In this document: one piece after another, positions 1-11,617 of the stretch
Layout of the letters: every line of letters starts with the position of its first letter
Position numbering within the stretch: position 1 is the stretch's first letter
Assembly (NCBI RefSeq): GCF_003576645.1
Contig: NC_044916.1
Span: forward strand, 20,684,095 to 20,748,094
Direction of reading: 5' to 3'
Source of the DNA: Ipomoea triloba
Taxonomy: Eukaryota; Streptophyta; Magnoliopsida; Solanales; Convolvulaceae
DNA: 64,000 bases
The notes under the pieces: model-generated
Told to the model about the DNA's origin: nothing
Database searches by the model: none
Seen by the model: the letters and a program-made list of their open reading frames with translations, nothing else
Program-made: the position numbers and the translations under genes

Positions 1-454
1 CACAGAATATTAACATAAATACAGAGACCGGCCGAAATGGGAAACATGATTTCCAAAAAAAACGAACGATTAGTTTACAATGCTCATAGACAATGTGCAC
101 CGTGGTGCACAGTATAATTTGCCTAATATTTGGGATTAAAGCAATGGAGGCGTTTGTTACCGATGAAAACCAGAGGCCTAAAAATCCTATTCAAATCCCT
201 CAAGCCCCCAATCCAAAGAAAACCCACGAACCTAAGGACATGAAGCCCAATCCAATTTGGAAAGAAGATTTGAAGCTTGCAAATTGCATTTTTTATTGAA
301 AGAGGAAGCCATGAGTCCAACATAAAGTGGATTTGAATTTTGATGCATTAATTAATTTCAAGCCCAATTGCATAGTTTGATTATATCTTGCTACATCTTC
401 AAGTCCAAGAAGCTTTCTTTTCTTCAAGTTCTAAGAATTTTTAGGCAAATAGTG
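1..454. other. AT-rich intergenic DNA, no gene recognised
   Basis: No coding sequence is supported here. The only structure seen is a short inverted repeat at 95-110 (GTGCACC and GGTGCAC around a 2-base centre). The short open frames on both strands lack any recognisable motif. Confidence 0.5.
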
Positions 455-770
455 TGTGGACCACGGTCCAAAACAACGTCGTTTTGATGTTAAAAAAGTT
501 CATTACTCTGCGCGCGTGTTAGAATAATGAACATTTTGAGATAAGATAATGTATTTTATGAGTTAAAATAATGTACTTTATGTGTTAGAATAATTTACTT
601 TGTATTTGTTAGAATAATGAAATTTCTGAAATAAGATAATATATTTTATGAGTTAGAATAATGTACTTTATGTGTTAGAATAATGTATTTTATGAGTTAG
701 AATAATATACTTTATGTTTTTTAAAATTGTGGTTCATACAGCTGTGTAGACCATGGTCCACGTAATAATG
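455..770. repeat. Minisatellite bounded by GGACCACGGTCC-like palindromes, possible MITE
   Basis: A degenerate unit of about 22 bases, of the form GTTAGAATAATGTACTTTAT, repeats about eight times between 519 and 715. It is bounded by related palindromic motifs: GGACCACGGTCC near 457 and GACCATGGTCCAC near 749. The arrangement suggests a small non-autonomous DNA element with an expanded core, but I could not define a target-site duplication. Confidence 0.4.
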
Positions 771-1985
771 ATTGAACTTTTTAAGAGTAAACTCTGCAAG
801 CTAAGCGAAGCTATTCAATGAAAAGTTTAGTCTAACTTCGGATGAATAATTAGTCTTCAACAAATTGTTAATTAAAAACCGCCAATAGTTCAATTTTTAG
901 GATTTGAGTAATGAAATTATCTTCTTTTTCTTCATCTTGAATATAATTCCCAAAGATATGTTGGAGGCACCGGTAAATGCTGGTACAATTGATGCCACCA
1001 AATTGAAAGTCATTGCTCAACTCAAAGTGTACTTTCATTTATTATTTATAATTACATAATCTGTAAATATTACTTTTTAAACTATTATTGATAGCGTTAC
1101 AAAACTTAACATTATATTGTAGATAAATACTAAATTGTATTACTATTTAGTAATTTATGATATCACCCTTAATACTAAAACATGAAAGGATAAAATATTA
1201 TTTTAACTATTAATTAATAATATGATTGTCAACTATTTTTAAAAGTTTTAAATAATATTAATATCAATTTTGATTATTCAATAATAAAGGGATATTTGAA
1301 CTTTACTATTGAAGTGTTGATGGTCTTTAATGGATCATGCATGATGCATTCATGCCTATAAATTGTATTGATATAATGATATGTGAAAACAAGGAGAGAA
1401 AAAAAATTAATATTATGTTCACAAAGCCCAAAACAGTTAAAGTATTATAATTGGCCTATAATTGAATAAGTAAAATAGAAAAATAAGTTGAAACCCAAGT
1501 AATCCAACCAATCAAACAAGGTGTAGATAACTATGGTAAAGTAGTAAATATTCTTAACTCAATGGGATAGCTATGCTCAACTCAAGAGCATATATGAATG
1601 TATAAAAGAGAATAATACCATTAAAATATTTTGAAAAGACTAGACAAGGTTTATCTACAACTAATTTACCTAGATAAATTAATTACAAAATACAAAATAC
1701 AGATATTTGTAATGGAAGCATACGTTTTAATACTAGTTTAATGATGCATTAAAAAAATCTAATTTAGAAAAATGAGCACAAAGGTTACTGAAAAACTATA
1801 AATAATTAAACAAATCCCTCAAATGGATTAGATAAACTATATCTAATAAACATGATTTACCCAAAAGATTTTAGCATATGATTTCTTTTTTTTTTAAATT
1901 TGATATTAAATCATGATTCTCTCGCAAATACAAATAGTAGAAGAAGGCATGCAGGTACATAATTGCATTTGATCTCTCACACATT
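771..1985. other. AT-rich intergenic DNA, no gene recognised
   Basis: Very AT-rich sequence without an extended open frame or recognisable motif. It lies upstream of the caulimovirid fragment and could be decayed pararetroviral or host intergenic DNA. Confidence 0.4.
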
Positions 1986-2500
1986 TACGATGTTTTAGTT
2001 TTTAGTAAAAGTCTAAAACAACATGAGAAATATATTACTATATTTTACAAAATTGTTAAACAAGATGGGTTAGTTTTATCAAAACAAAAAATGAAATCAT
2101 ACGAAATGAAAATTATTTTTTTAGGATATGGACAAAAGGAATTGAACTATAACACCAATTCAAAACTCCATAGGGTTTGCAGAAAAATTTCGTGATGAAG
2201 TAAAAGATAAAACTCAATTGCAAAAGTTCCTAAGATCCATTAACTGTACTACTAATTTTTATCAAAACTTTAGACAAATCTGTAAACCATTATTTGATGG
2301 ATTAAAAAAAAGGTCATATACCATAAACTAATGAACATATTAAAATAATACTGTTGATTAAAAGCACATAAATATATTACCATAATTCACAATTTGTGAC
2401 CCAAAAGGCCAAAAAAATTGTTGAGACAACTGCCTTCGATAAAGGATATGGTGGAATACTCAAAAAAAATATTTACGAAAAAAATCATATTGTTACTCTA
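1986..2500 (+). pseudogene. Endogenous pararetrovirus (Caulimoviridae) RT-RNase H fragment
   Basis: Three consecutive stretches read like the polymerase of plant pararetroviruses. At 1986-2129 there is the end of the RT core (YDVLVFSKSLKQHEKY, then IIFLG). At 2158-2312 there is the segment after the core (EKFRDEVKDKTQLQKFL and QICKPLFDGLKK). At 2396-2500 there is the start of RNase H (KIVETTAFDKGYGGILK). They lie in three different reading frames, so at least two indels separate them, and stops lie between them. The RT catalytic box shows only one clear Asp. Family knowledge: the KDKTQLQKFL/QICKPLFD pattern is typical of caulimovirids integrated in plant genomes, closest in memory to petuvirus or florendovirus types. 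No movement, coat or protease region is visible, so this is a dead remnant. Confidence 0.75.
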
Positions 2501-2540
2501 TTAGATATCACTCAGGAGTTTGAACCAAGTTGGCAAGCGT

Positions 2541-2609
2541 CGGAGTTATTTTACTCGGAGTTATTTTACTCTTTGGAATGCGCATCCATCTTTGGAATGC
2601 GCATCCATC
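2541..2609. repeat. Two adjacent short tandem duplications
   Basis: A 15-base unit (CGGAGTTATTTTACT) is present twice at 2541-2570. A 19-base unit (TTTGGAATGCGCATCCATC) is present twice at 2572-2609, directly after it. Both duplications are perfect. Confidence 0.8.
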
Positions 2610-4145
2610 TTTTTTGTAATTGATGACTTTCAATGTTACAAAGTCACTACTTGCATATGCTCTCGTTGGAATTTTATTACCCCTAGAATCGATGAACCTC
2701 ATTGCAGTCGACATCCGTAGATCAATTGCAACAGTCCTTCACTTTCGTTGTTTTTCTATCTATTCTTGTAGTTGAATTTAGATCTGGTGATTTTTAGAAG
2801 TATTAAATCCATATATTTTTTGTATAATTATTGGGTGTATAAAGAAAAATAGAAAAAAAAAAAGATATGGAGTATTTGCTAAAGAAACATGAAGAAATGT
2901 CTACAAATGAGAGGAAAAAATATATTCCATAATAAAGTAGTCAAATGAGATGAAGAAAGAAGAAAAACAATAGCAAAAAGTCAAAGAGTATAAGGGCATA
3001 AATGGAAAGAGAGTCAAATTTTTACTTGTCTTAAAATGCGTGTCAAAAGAAAATGAGATAGGCAATTCGGGACTAAGGGATTATATATTTTCTATTGAAC
3101 TATGTGCAACAAATTTCCATGATGATTTGTTAAATAAAAAATGTATTACCATAGTTGATTGTAAAGTCACTAATTATGGTTTCTTTGTTGATATTGCTCT
3201 TATCAAACTCCATATGTTCTTGGAAATAGTTGCTCAAAGTTCCAACAAGATCCATAGCCATAGAGGTTGGAAAATTGAGCATTATAGCATCCCTTTGGTG
3301 GCTCATACCCTCTTTAGTACTCATAGGAATCCTCTTGGTGAAATCTTGCTTGAGAATACATCATTAAAGCTTAATCTACAATCACAATCACAATACACAA
3401 GAGAAAGATTTTGCAACTAAAAGTAGTTTCAAGTTAGCTCAATGTGCAATGGCAATCTCAATGGTTAAAAGAAGAGAAAAGAGTAAGAAAAACAAAATGT
3501 GAAATGATTTAACAAAGAAAAACAAATGATGAAACACAATGGATACAATGGATAAAATGATGAAAATAACAACACAACGGAATAACAAGGTAACACAAGA
3601 TGAAACACAATGGAAAGAAGGAACCTAACTCCCTTTGCAAATGTGCTAGCTCATGTCAACCAATGATGAACACACATCCAAAGCCGTTGCCATTATCCGG
3701 AAACGGCACCATTTGAAGGGATTTGTAGAATGTAGCGGCAAATGGAAAGTAGGGTGGAGAATGGAGATTCCCCTAGATATCGTTCTCAAAGGATGGACAC
3801 TTGGAATTGAATGTTGTGTATAGTCAAGCACAAGCACACACTTGCGGTAGAAAGCTAGGCAAGCTCATTGTAACAAGGAGTAGAGAGTAGAGTGCAAAGT
3901 AAGTGAAGAATGCAAGCAAGTAAACTAAAGTAAGCTATTGTGATATGAGGTGAATTGGATTGGCATTCCCTTGGATGCATTGAATAGACCTTGGTCATAA
4001 TTGAAGCTATGTGTTGATTTGTTATCTTAGTGAGGTAACTACCAATGCCATAGCCATTCTTGGTCTTCATTGACTATCATGGTGTAATAGAGCACCCGAG
4101 TGACAATGCTACACCTATAAAACATTTCATCAAACACCTTGTCTA
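2610..4145. other. Repeat-like intergenic DNA, no gene assigned
   Basis: A 126-codon open frame on the plus strand (3040-3420) and a 64-codon frame opposite it (3324-3130) have no motif I recognise. The A-rich stretch 3420-3640, with short repeated words such as AAACACAATGGA, resembles LTR or spacer DNA of gypsy-type elements. I would not call a gene. Confidence 0.35.
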
Positions 4146-7100
4146 TGTTAGGAACATACTGTAATAGGTTTTGATGATACCAAATGTAATGTTCAATCCC
4201 CTAAGTCTCGATAGATAGGAAATATATGTAAGTTCGACAAGTAAACTAAGAGCGAAAATACAACCGGGTAATTGAGCTCAACTCGGAAAATATTTAAGCT
4301 TAAGGTGAACTTGTTTGAACATCTTAGAAGTTTCGTGTTGTAAGCTTATAGATAGATCAGAAGAAAGCACGAGACATCACTGGAGGAATAAGGGTCTGCG
4401 AGACATCAACTAAGTCTCGAGACATAAGCAGAGTTCGAGAGATGGAATCTCTTGAAACATCAATCCAGTTCAAGACATGAGATCGAGACATCAAGTAGTC
4501 GAGACACCAATTTTTGGTCTCGATAGACTAGCACTTCTCCAATGAACTGAAGGGCAATTAACACGCATAGATAAAGTAATCTAAGTTTGGAGAAATAGAA
4601 TATCATGGAGATAAAATATTAAGGAGGTGCTGACAGAGTATTATGGGAAAATAGAACAGCCGGAAGTGGATGCCACGTCAGAACTCCACAACCAACGGAT
4701 AGAAGATGCACCAATCAGAGGTCGGTCTTATTCCCTAAAACGAGGATCAATGGGAATATAAAAAGAGTAACTTTTACCAAAAGAAGTAAGTGGAGTATGG
4801 ACTCAAGATAGTGGAATATGGGATATTCACTACAAGACAAAAGATTCAAGTTACAAGACTACCACTCCATGAAACATGCTAAAAATATGCAAGTCCCATG
4901 ATCGGCATGGGAGACAGATTTCAAACGGAATAATTTTCCCTCCAACGAAATTATTCCTCAACTCTCATATATAAGGACGTGAAGACACAAATTCAATAAG
5001 GTTCGAAAAATTCAAGCTATCATAAGAGGTGTCTAGTTCAAACGTTCAAAAGTGCAAGTGCTTAATCTGGAATATCATACTTGATATTCATAACAGCGAG
5101 AAAACACATCTTAGTGTTTTGAGAGAGTTACAAAGCTTAAACTACTACACGTCTAGAAGGTGACCGAAGCTGCACTACGAGGAAGATTATCCAACGAAAG
5201 CTTTTGGTCAGATTGGAGATTGTTACACTCAACCTGTGACAACCGGAACAACCTTGCTTTGGATAAGGCAAGAAGAGGCGGAGTAACCTGGGAGCTGTCT
5301 TGTGAAGATCCTGAGGCTTGAGGCGGGCTTGGTGATCAAAGCTCAAGTGCTCGAGAGGTGGAGTAACAAGAAGCGGGGCGAAAAACCTGAGGCTTGAGGC
5401 GGGCTTCGTGATCAAAGCTCAAGCGCTCGATATTGTACTAAAAAGGGAAGTTTTAGTGCAATCCTTCTAGGGAGTTTCTAGAAGAAGAGTGGACGTAGAC
5501 GGGTTGGCCGAACCACTTAAAAATCTCTCTCCCATTTACTTTCTGTTTTTACCTCTCGCTAACTATCTCTCGAACTGCACTGCATATAACCACACCTCTC
5601 GAACTAACTCAAACTCGTGCAAATTAAAAGGGGATAACTTTTCCGCTGCGCATAAAACTTTGTCTTCATCTTGTGAGGTATCGGACCTAAACATCCTAAG
5701 TCCAATACACACGAGAGGTTGAAAAATATTTGCAAATATCTTATAAGAGTCTATTCAACCCCCCCCCCCCNTGTAATGTTCAATCCCCTAAGTCTCGATA
5801 GATAGGAAATATATGTAAGTTCGACAAGTAAACTAAGAGCGAAAATACAACCGGGTAATTGAGCTCAACTCGGAAAATATTTAAGCTTAAGGTGAACTTG
5901 TTTGAACATCTTAGAAGTTTCGTGTTGTAAGCTTATAGATAGATCAGAAGAAAGCACGAGACATCACTGGAGGAATAAGGGTCTGCGAGACATCAACTAA
6001 GTCTCGAGACATAAGCAGAGTTCGAGAGATGGAATCTCTTGAAACATCAATCCAGTTCAAGACATGAGATCGAGACATCAAGTAGTCGAGACACCAATTT
6101 TTGGTCTCGATAGACTAGCACTTCTCCAATGAACTGAAGGGCAATTAACACGCATAGATAAAGTAATCTAAGTTTGGAGAAATAGAATATCATGGAGATA
6201 AAATATTAAGGAGGTGCTGACAGAGTATTATGGGAAAATAGAACAGCCGGAAGTGGATGCCACGTCAGAACTCCACAACCAACGGATAGAAGATGCACCA
6301 ATCAGAGGTCGGTCTTATTCCCTAAAACGAGGATCAATGGGAATATAAAAAGAGTAACTTTTACCAAAAGAAGTAAGTGGAGTATGGACTCAAGATAGTG
6401 GAATATGGGATATTCACTACAAGACAAAAGATTCAAGTTACAAGACTACCACTCCATGAAACATGCTAAAAATATGCAAGTCCCATGATCGGCATGGGAG
6501 ACAGATTTCAAACGGAATAATTTTCCCTCCAACGAAATTATTCCTCAACTCTCATATATAAGGACGTGAAGACACAAATTCAATAAGGTTCGAAAAATTC
6601 AAGCTATCATAAGAGGTGTCTAGTTCAAACGTTCAAAAGTGCAAGTGCTTAATCTGGAATATCATACTTGATATTCATAACAGCGAGAAAACACATCTTA
6701 GTGTTTTGAGAGAGTTACAAAGCTTAAACTACTACACGTCTAGAAGGTGACCGAAGCTGCACTACGAGGAAGATTATCCAACGAAAGCTTTTGGTCAGAT
6801 TGGAGATTGTTACACTCAACCTGTGACAACCGGAACAACCTTGCTTTGGATAAGGCAAGAAGAGGCGGAGTAACCTGGGAGCTGTCTTGTGAAGATCCTG
6901 AGGCTTGAGGCGGGCTTGGTGATCAAAGCTCAAGTGCTCGAGAGGTGGAGTAACAAGAAGCGGGGCGAAAAACCTGAGGCTTGAGGCGGGCTTCGTGATC
7001 AAAGCTCAAGCGCTCGATATTGTACTAAAAAGGGAAGTTTTAGTGCAATCCTTCTAGGGAGTTTCTAGAAGAAGAGTGGACGTAGACGGGTTGGCCGAAC

Positions 7101-7395
7101 CACTTAAAAATCTCTCTCCCATTTACTTTCTGTTTTTACCTCTCGCTAACTATCTCTCGAACTGCACTGCATATAACCACACCTCTCGAACTAACTCAAA
7201 CTCGTGCAAATTAAAAGGGGATAACTTTTCCGCTGCGCATAAAACTTTGTCTTCATCTTGTGAGGTATCGGACCTAAACATCCTAAGTCCAATACACACG
7301 AGAGGTTGAAAAATATTTGCAAATATCTTATAAGAGTCTATTCAACCCNCCCCCCCCCCCCTCTAGACTTGTACCCCATCCCCTTGGGACCAACA
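4146..7395 (+). mobile_element. Sirevirus-type copia solo LTR with an identical internal duplication
   Basis: The sequence begins TGTTAGGAACATACTG and ends CCTTGGGACCAACA, as do the LTRs of the large Sirevirus at 25,917-54,614, from which it is clearly diverged. The 5 bases before it (GTCTA) and after it (ATCTA) match at 4 of 5 positions, as expected of an aged target-site duplication, and no internal region follows. The stretch 4185-5770 recurs at 5772-7348 with an exact offset of 1,587 and no difference seen. A single N stands at each join (5771 and 7349), both in a poly-C run. Without the duplication the LTR would be about 1.66 kb, close to the 1.7-1.8 kb of the relatives. The duplication is most likely an assembly artefact. 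Confidence 0.8.
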
Positions 7396-7860
7396 ATCTA
7401 CACATCATTTCGGACTTTACACCCTTGAATCTAAGGTGGGAATTACAAGTGGAAGGAAGCTAGAATGTACCTAAATCTCTTGCAAGCACACTCATTCCAA
7501 TGCGTCTTGCATGATGTGCGCACTCCTCATACAAGAGTCAATACAAATTCCACTTCCAACAAAGATTCAATCACATAGTCAATCTACCTCAATCAATTCA
7601 TACACAATCACAATGAAATATAATCCAATTCACAAAGAAATTATAGCCAAGCATGGTTTAGATTGAAAGACAACAACAATTGAGCTTAGCAATGGAGATA
7701 GATGATGAAATTAAAAAGAAAATATGCAGGAGTTATACTTAGCTCAATCAATCCACAAGAGTTATCCAATCAAGCTAGAAAAGATCCAATGTTGAAGAAG
7801 AGTTGTCAATTCCTCTTGAAGCCATCAACATCGAATAAATCTTTGAATTGATTGATACAA
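7396..7860. other. Intergenic DNA, no gene recognised
   Basis: No open frame of note. The text at 7,720-7,860 (leader-like, rich in TCAAT and AGAAGAAGAG words) resembles LTR or leader DNA of gypsy-type elements but cannot be bounded. Confidence 0.35.
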
Positions 7861-8620
7861 TGTCGAGAATGTGAGGGTTTGGACACATTCAAGTTGAATG
7901 TCCTAGATACCTTAAGAGAAAGAAGTCAATATCTGCTACCACGTGGAGTGATGAAGATGATGGAGATGCTGACCAGCTGACTGATGAAAATATTGGTAGC
8001 TTCGTGGCCTTCCTCACCTCTGCTGAGAAACTAACTGATTTTGATGACGAAGACTACATGTCATCTGATGATTTTATAGAGAAGCATACTCAATTAGAGC
8101 AGGAATATGCCAAACTAGTATCCAGTTGGGAACAACTTCTCAAGATCAACAGGAACCTGAATGAAGAATTGAAGCATTCTGAGGATAAAGTCAGACAACT
8201 AAGTGCAGACTTTTTTATGAACGATGATCTAATCAATCAGATAAGGACTCGAGAAGGTAAACTGATGAAGAAACTAGAGGAACTGAATCGCAATATCAAA
8301 ATGATGACAACCACATCAACACTAGATGAAATTCTAGACTTTTGTAGAAAGTCATCCAACAACAGAACTAGACTAGGATTTTAAAAAGGTCAATCATCAA
8401 AGTCCAACACCGTGTTTGTTAAAGGATGTTCAACTATCTCAAGAACTATAAGGTCAGAAATACCAATTCTACTGTCTCTTCACTGAAAGAACAAAGGCAA
8501 TATGTCAGACTGAGAAAATATAATCCAACTTGTTACTACTGTCTCACAGAAGGTCATACACGACCAGTTCAAGGTCTATGAGCAAATTACGTTAGCATAA
8601 GTGAGTTGTGTTACCAAAAA
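7861..8620 (+). pseudogene. Decayed copia (Sirevirus-type) gag, C-terminal half
   Basis: The reading starts in a zinc knuckle (C-x2-C then GHIQVEC) that is broken by a single-base frameshift near 7878. It then continues open through an acidic stretch (SDEDDGDADQLTDENIG) and a coiled-coil-like segment (8004-8384, rich in Leu, Glu and Lys). The segment ends in LDEILDF...TRLGF, a pattern typical of the end of copia gag in the Sirevirus/Tork group. A second Cys-His patch (CYYCLTEGHTRPV, about 8535-8575) follows in another frame. The N-terminal half and the protease are not recognisable. It belongs with the RT and RNase H pieces downstream. Confidence 0.7.
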
Positions 8621-8681
8621 TGGAATGCCAGTTTTAACAAAGACTAGTGCAGTGTACTTAACAAGTTAAAATCGCATAGTC

Positions 8682-9295
8682 ATGGAAGGTACTCGATCTT
8701 CTGATGATTGCTATATTTTATCAAACAATCTAACATGTATCAGGACAAAATCCGAAGAGTCAAAGTTGTGGCATAAACAACTAGGTCATATGTCGAACTT
8801 AGTTCCTAAACCAGAAGGAGTAAATATTATTGGAACTAAGTGGATCTTAAAAAATAAGACTGATGAGGCTAGTAATGTGGCACGAAACAAAGCCAGACTT
8901 GTTTCTCAGGGATATACACAAATAGAAAGGATAGACTATGATGAGACATTTGTTCCGGTTGCAAGACTAGAATCAATTAGAATCCCTCTTGCAGTTGCTT
9001 GTATACTGGGTTTCACACTGTTCCAAATAGACGTTAAGATAACATTTCTAAATTGTTATCTGTAGGAGGACATTTATGTTACTCAACCTAAAGGGTTTGA
9101 GGATCCAAAATATCCACGTATATAAGTTGCAGAAAGCCTTTTATGGCTTGAAATAAGCCCCTCGTGCATGGTATGAAAGGCTGACACAATACTTTCTATG
9201 ATAAGGATATAAGCATGGAAGTGTTGATAAGACTCTATTTGTGAAATCTACTAGTAAACACATTACAATTGCACAGATATATATATGGATGACAT
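8682..9295 (+). pseudogene. Copia pol relic: pre-integrase fused to RT, integrase deleted
   Basis: The open frame 8682-9065 starts in the gag-pre-integrase region (LWHKQLGHMS) and passes directly into the N-terminal RT region (IIGTKWILKNK, NKARLVSQGYTQ, DYDETFVPVARLESIR, FQIDVKITFLN). The whole integrase core is therefore missing, by an internal deletion between HMS and the RT start. After a stop at 9063-9065 the RT continues in broken frames (EDIYVTQPKGFEDPKYP, KAFYGLK, APRAWYERL, SVDKTLF). It reaches the catalytic YMDD codons at 9282-9293, two bases before the CACTA insertion. The element could not encode a working polymerase. Confidence 0.8.
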
Positions 9296-9808
9296 CACTA
9301 CAACAAAAATCGCGATTCGCGACGGAAAATCGCGACGGAAATAATTCCGTAGCGATATAGCGACGGAATCGCGACGAAAAATAATTCCGTCGCGATTTTT
9401 GGCGCAAATAGAAAACAAAATTCGCGAAAACTTGGCGGCAAAAAATTCGCGACCGAATTTGCGACCGAATTTAGTTCCATCGCGAAATGGCAACGGAAAT
9501 GGCGACGGATTTAATTTCCATCGCGAAATGGCTATGAAAATTGCGACGGAATTTATTCCGTTGCTAAATGTAGCAATTTATTTAAAAATGAATAAATTTT
9601 GCGATGAAATTAACGACGGAATTAATTCCGTCGCAATATTTTTATCATCAAAACTACGTCGTTTTGATTTTTTTTTATAGTGTTTGAGTCGTTTTGATTT
9701 TTTTTAATCAAAGATATTATATATTATATATAAATTAAAATGATAACCCTAATTCACAAATTGAAGGGCTTCAGCCGACTCTCAGTATCGCCAAACGCCT
9801 AAACACCA

Positions 9809-10135
9809 GTGCCTTCACCAATCACCATTGCCAAACACCATCGCCACCATTTTTCACCATCGCGCCAAGCACCACCGCCTTCGCCGTCGACCAGAGTCCC
9901 CACCGCCGTCGACCCAGCCATCGCCGAACAGAATCTCCGGCTTCGCCGTCGACCCTGTCGCGCCAAGTTTGCCCATCGATTCACCGACGCGGTCGCCTGC
10001 CTTCTCCTCCCTCGCCGTCGACCTGTTATCCCACCGCCTCCTCCTTCGCCGCCGTCGACCAGTTCACCCACCGCCGTCAACGACTTTGCACACCGCCGTA
10101 ACACTAATACTGTGAGTACTTTGTTTTTTTGAGAA
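9809..10135 (+). other. GC-rich proline-coding block inside CACTA element, possible captured exon
   Basis: This block is open in two plus frames and one minus frame and is far richer in GC than its surroundings. It repeats the word CGCCGTCGACC about five times, encoding Pro, Ser, His and Arg. It ends in ACTGTGAGTACTTTG, which fits a splice donor. It could be the first exon of a captured host gene or low-complexity filler. No family is recognised. Confidence 0.35.
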
Positions 10136-10162
10136 GAACACTGTAAGTAGTTTAGTTTAATG

Positions 10163-10164
<2 letters not shown>

Positions 10165-10221
<57 letters not shown>
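10165..10221. repeat. (TA)n microsatellite
   Basis: Uninterrupted TA dinucleotide run inside the CACTA element, within what would be an intron of the possible captured gene. Confidence 0.95.
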
Positions 10222-10226
<5 letters not shown>

Positions 10227-10698
10227 TATATATATTATATGTGTGTTTATATATTATATATATGTTTGTTTATATTTGTTTTTTGAAAAAACGATTGTTT
10301 ATATAATACATTGATGACTGAGTCCAAGATGTTTATGTATATGGCTAGCAGAGTATATCAACATTACCTTGATAATTGGCAGTATTTAATTAGATTGTAT
10401 TGCTTCTCAAGTGATTTTCTTAGGGATTCAAATGTTTCATAGTTTCTATTCTTAAGATTTATTGGTGAAATTGAAGGTTGGAGCATGTAGTTTCTACTCT
10501 TTAAGAATGTGCATGGCTATTTGTTGGTGAAATTGAAGGTTGTGGCACTTGTGCTTCAATTAGCATTATTTTTCTTTTTTCTTTATGAGATCTTGAAATT
10601 TAAATACATTTCTATTGATTATTGTTACAAACACATGGTTGTATATATGCTATTATGCTGTAAGTGAGAGCTGTGTGATAATTTGTTTAGGTGATTAG

Positions 10699-10803
10699 GA
10701 TGCTATTCAAGTGCAGGTTCAACTTCTAAAAAACCCAAGCACAGATGAATTTCGTAAGGCTCTGGATACAGTGAAGCTAAACATAGTCTTTTTGCAAGGA
10801 GCA
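10699..10803 (+). other. Exon-like stretch inside CACTA element, candidate captured gene fragment
   Basis: After an acceptor-like TTAGGTGATTAG the text reads in one open frame as DAIQVQVQLLKNPSTDEF and on to KALDTVKLNIVFLQG, then meets GT. The balanced composition and coding look differ sharply from the AT-rich DNA around it. With the GC-rich block upstream it forms a plausible two-exon gene fragment. I do not recognise the protein. Confidence 0.4.
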
Positions 10804-11617
10804 GTTTCCTTTACCCATTATTTCTTCCTTCCTTTCTGATAATTGTGTGTATGTTTACCTACTTTCAGAAATTTTCTTTACCCCACACAAGCAGAACGTT
10901 TCTTGATAGAACATTGTATTAAATAGATTCTAAAAGTAGTTTAAGAATTTATTTTTTTTAGTACCAAGATTTAATTAATGCCTTTAAAATATTTGCTGTA
11001 TAGTCTATTTCAATGTCCTTCTAAAATGTATATTGTAGTTTTATGATTCTGGAGTGCTTTCCGTCGTGCATTATCTTTTGGTACTTTGTTACGTTGGTAC
11101 TTTGATAGAATGTATTTTTGCTCCTGTGCTCTACTATCAAATTACTGGATCAATGTTATGCTTTGTTGTTTTATAGAGATTATTAGGTGAACTCATAACG
11201 GTGTGTATTGTGTAACATATTTTATCAATTTATCATTAAGATAGAGGCTCAATACTTGATAGTACTGTAATTTTTGGAATTTTAATTTCATTGTATTGAG
11301 AGTTACAGTGTGTAAAAATAAAGGAATATTGTTATTTTTTTTAAAGGGTATCCGCGTCTGTTGTTAAAAGAACAGACACGGATTCCCTATTTTTTTTTAA
11401 ATATTTTGTTGCCAAATCGCGACGGAATTGCGACGGAATTATTCCGTCGTTATATTTCGCGACGGAATTTTTCCGTCGCGAACGGAGATACGACGAGCTG
11501 ATAGACGACGGAACGAATTCCGTCGCAATTTTGTCGCCAAACCTGTTTCGCGACGGAATTTGGCTGTTTCGCGACGGAATTTTTCCGTCGCGAATCGCGA
11601 TTTTTCTTGTAGTGCAT

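Larger units (their letters stand above)
9296..11614 (+). mobile_element. Non-autonomous CACTA transposon (2.3 kb)
   Basis: The left end reads CACTACAACAAAAATCGCGA and the right end is its near-perfect reverse complement (TCGCGATTTTTCTTGTAGTG). A 3-base target-site duplication, CAT, stands at 9293-9295 and 11615-11617. Both ends carry clustered copies of GCGACGGAA and its complement (9310-9625 and 11415-11600), the usual place for transposase-binding subterminal repeats. No transposase motif is visible inside, so mobility would depend on a relative. The interior has a GC-rich, proline-coding block, a long TA run and an exon-like stretch, which together look like captured gene DNA. Strand is arbitrary. 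Confidence 0.9.

Noticed and set aside
3040..3420. 126-codon plus-strand frame as a gene
   Set aside because: No motif is recognised, the composition is like surrounding repeat DNA, and an unrelated open frame lies on the other strand.
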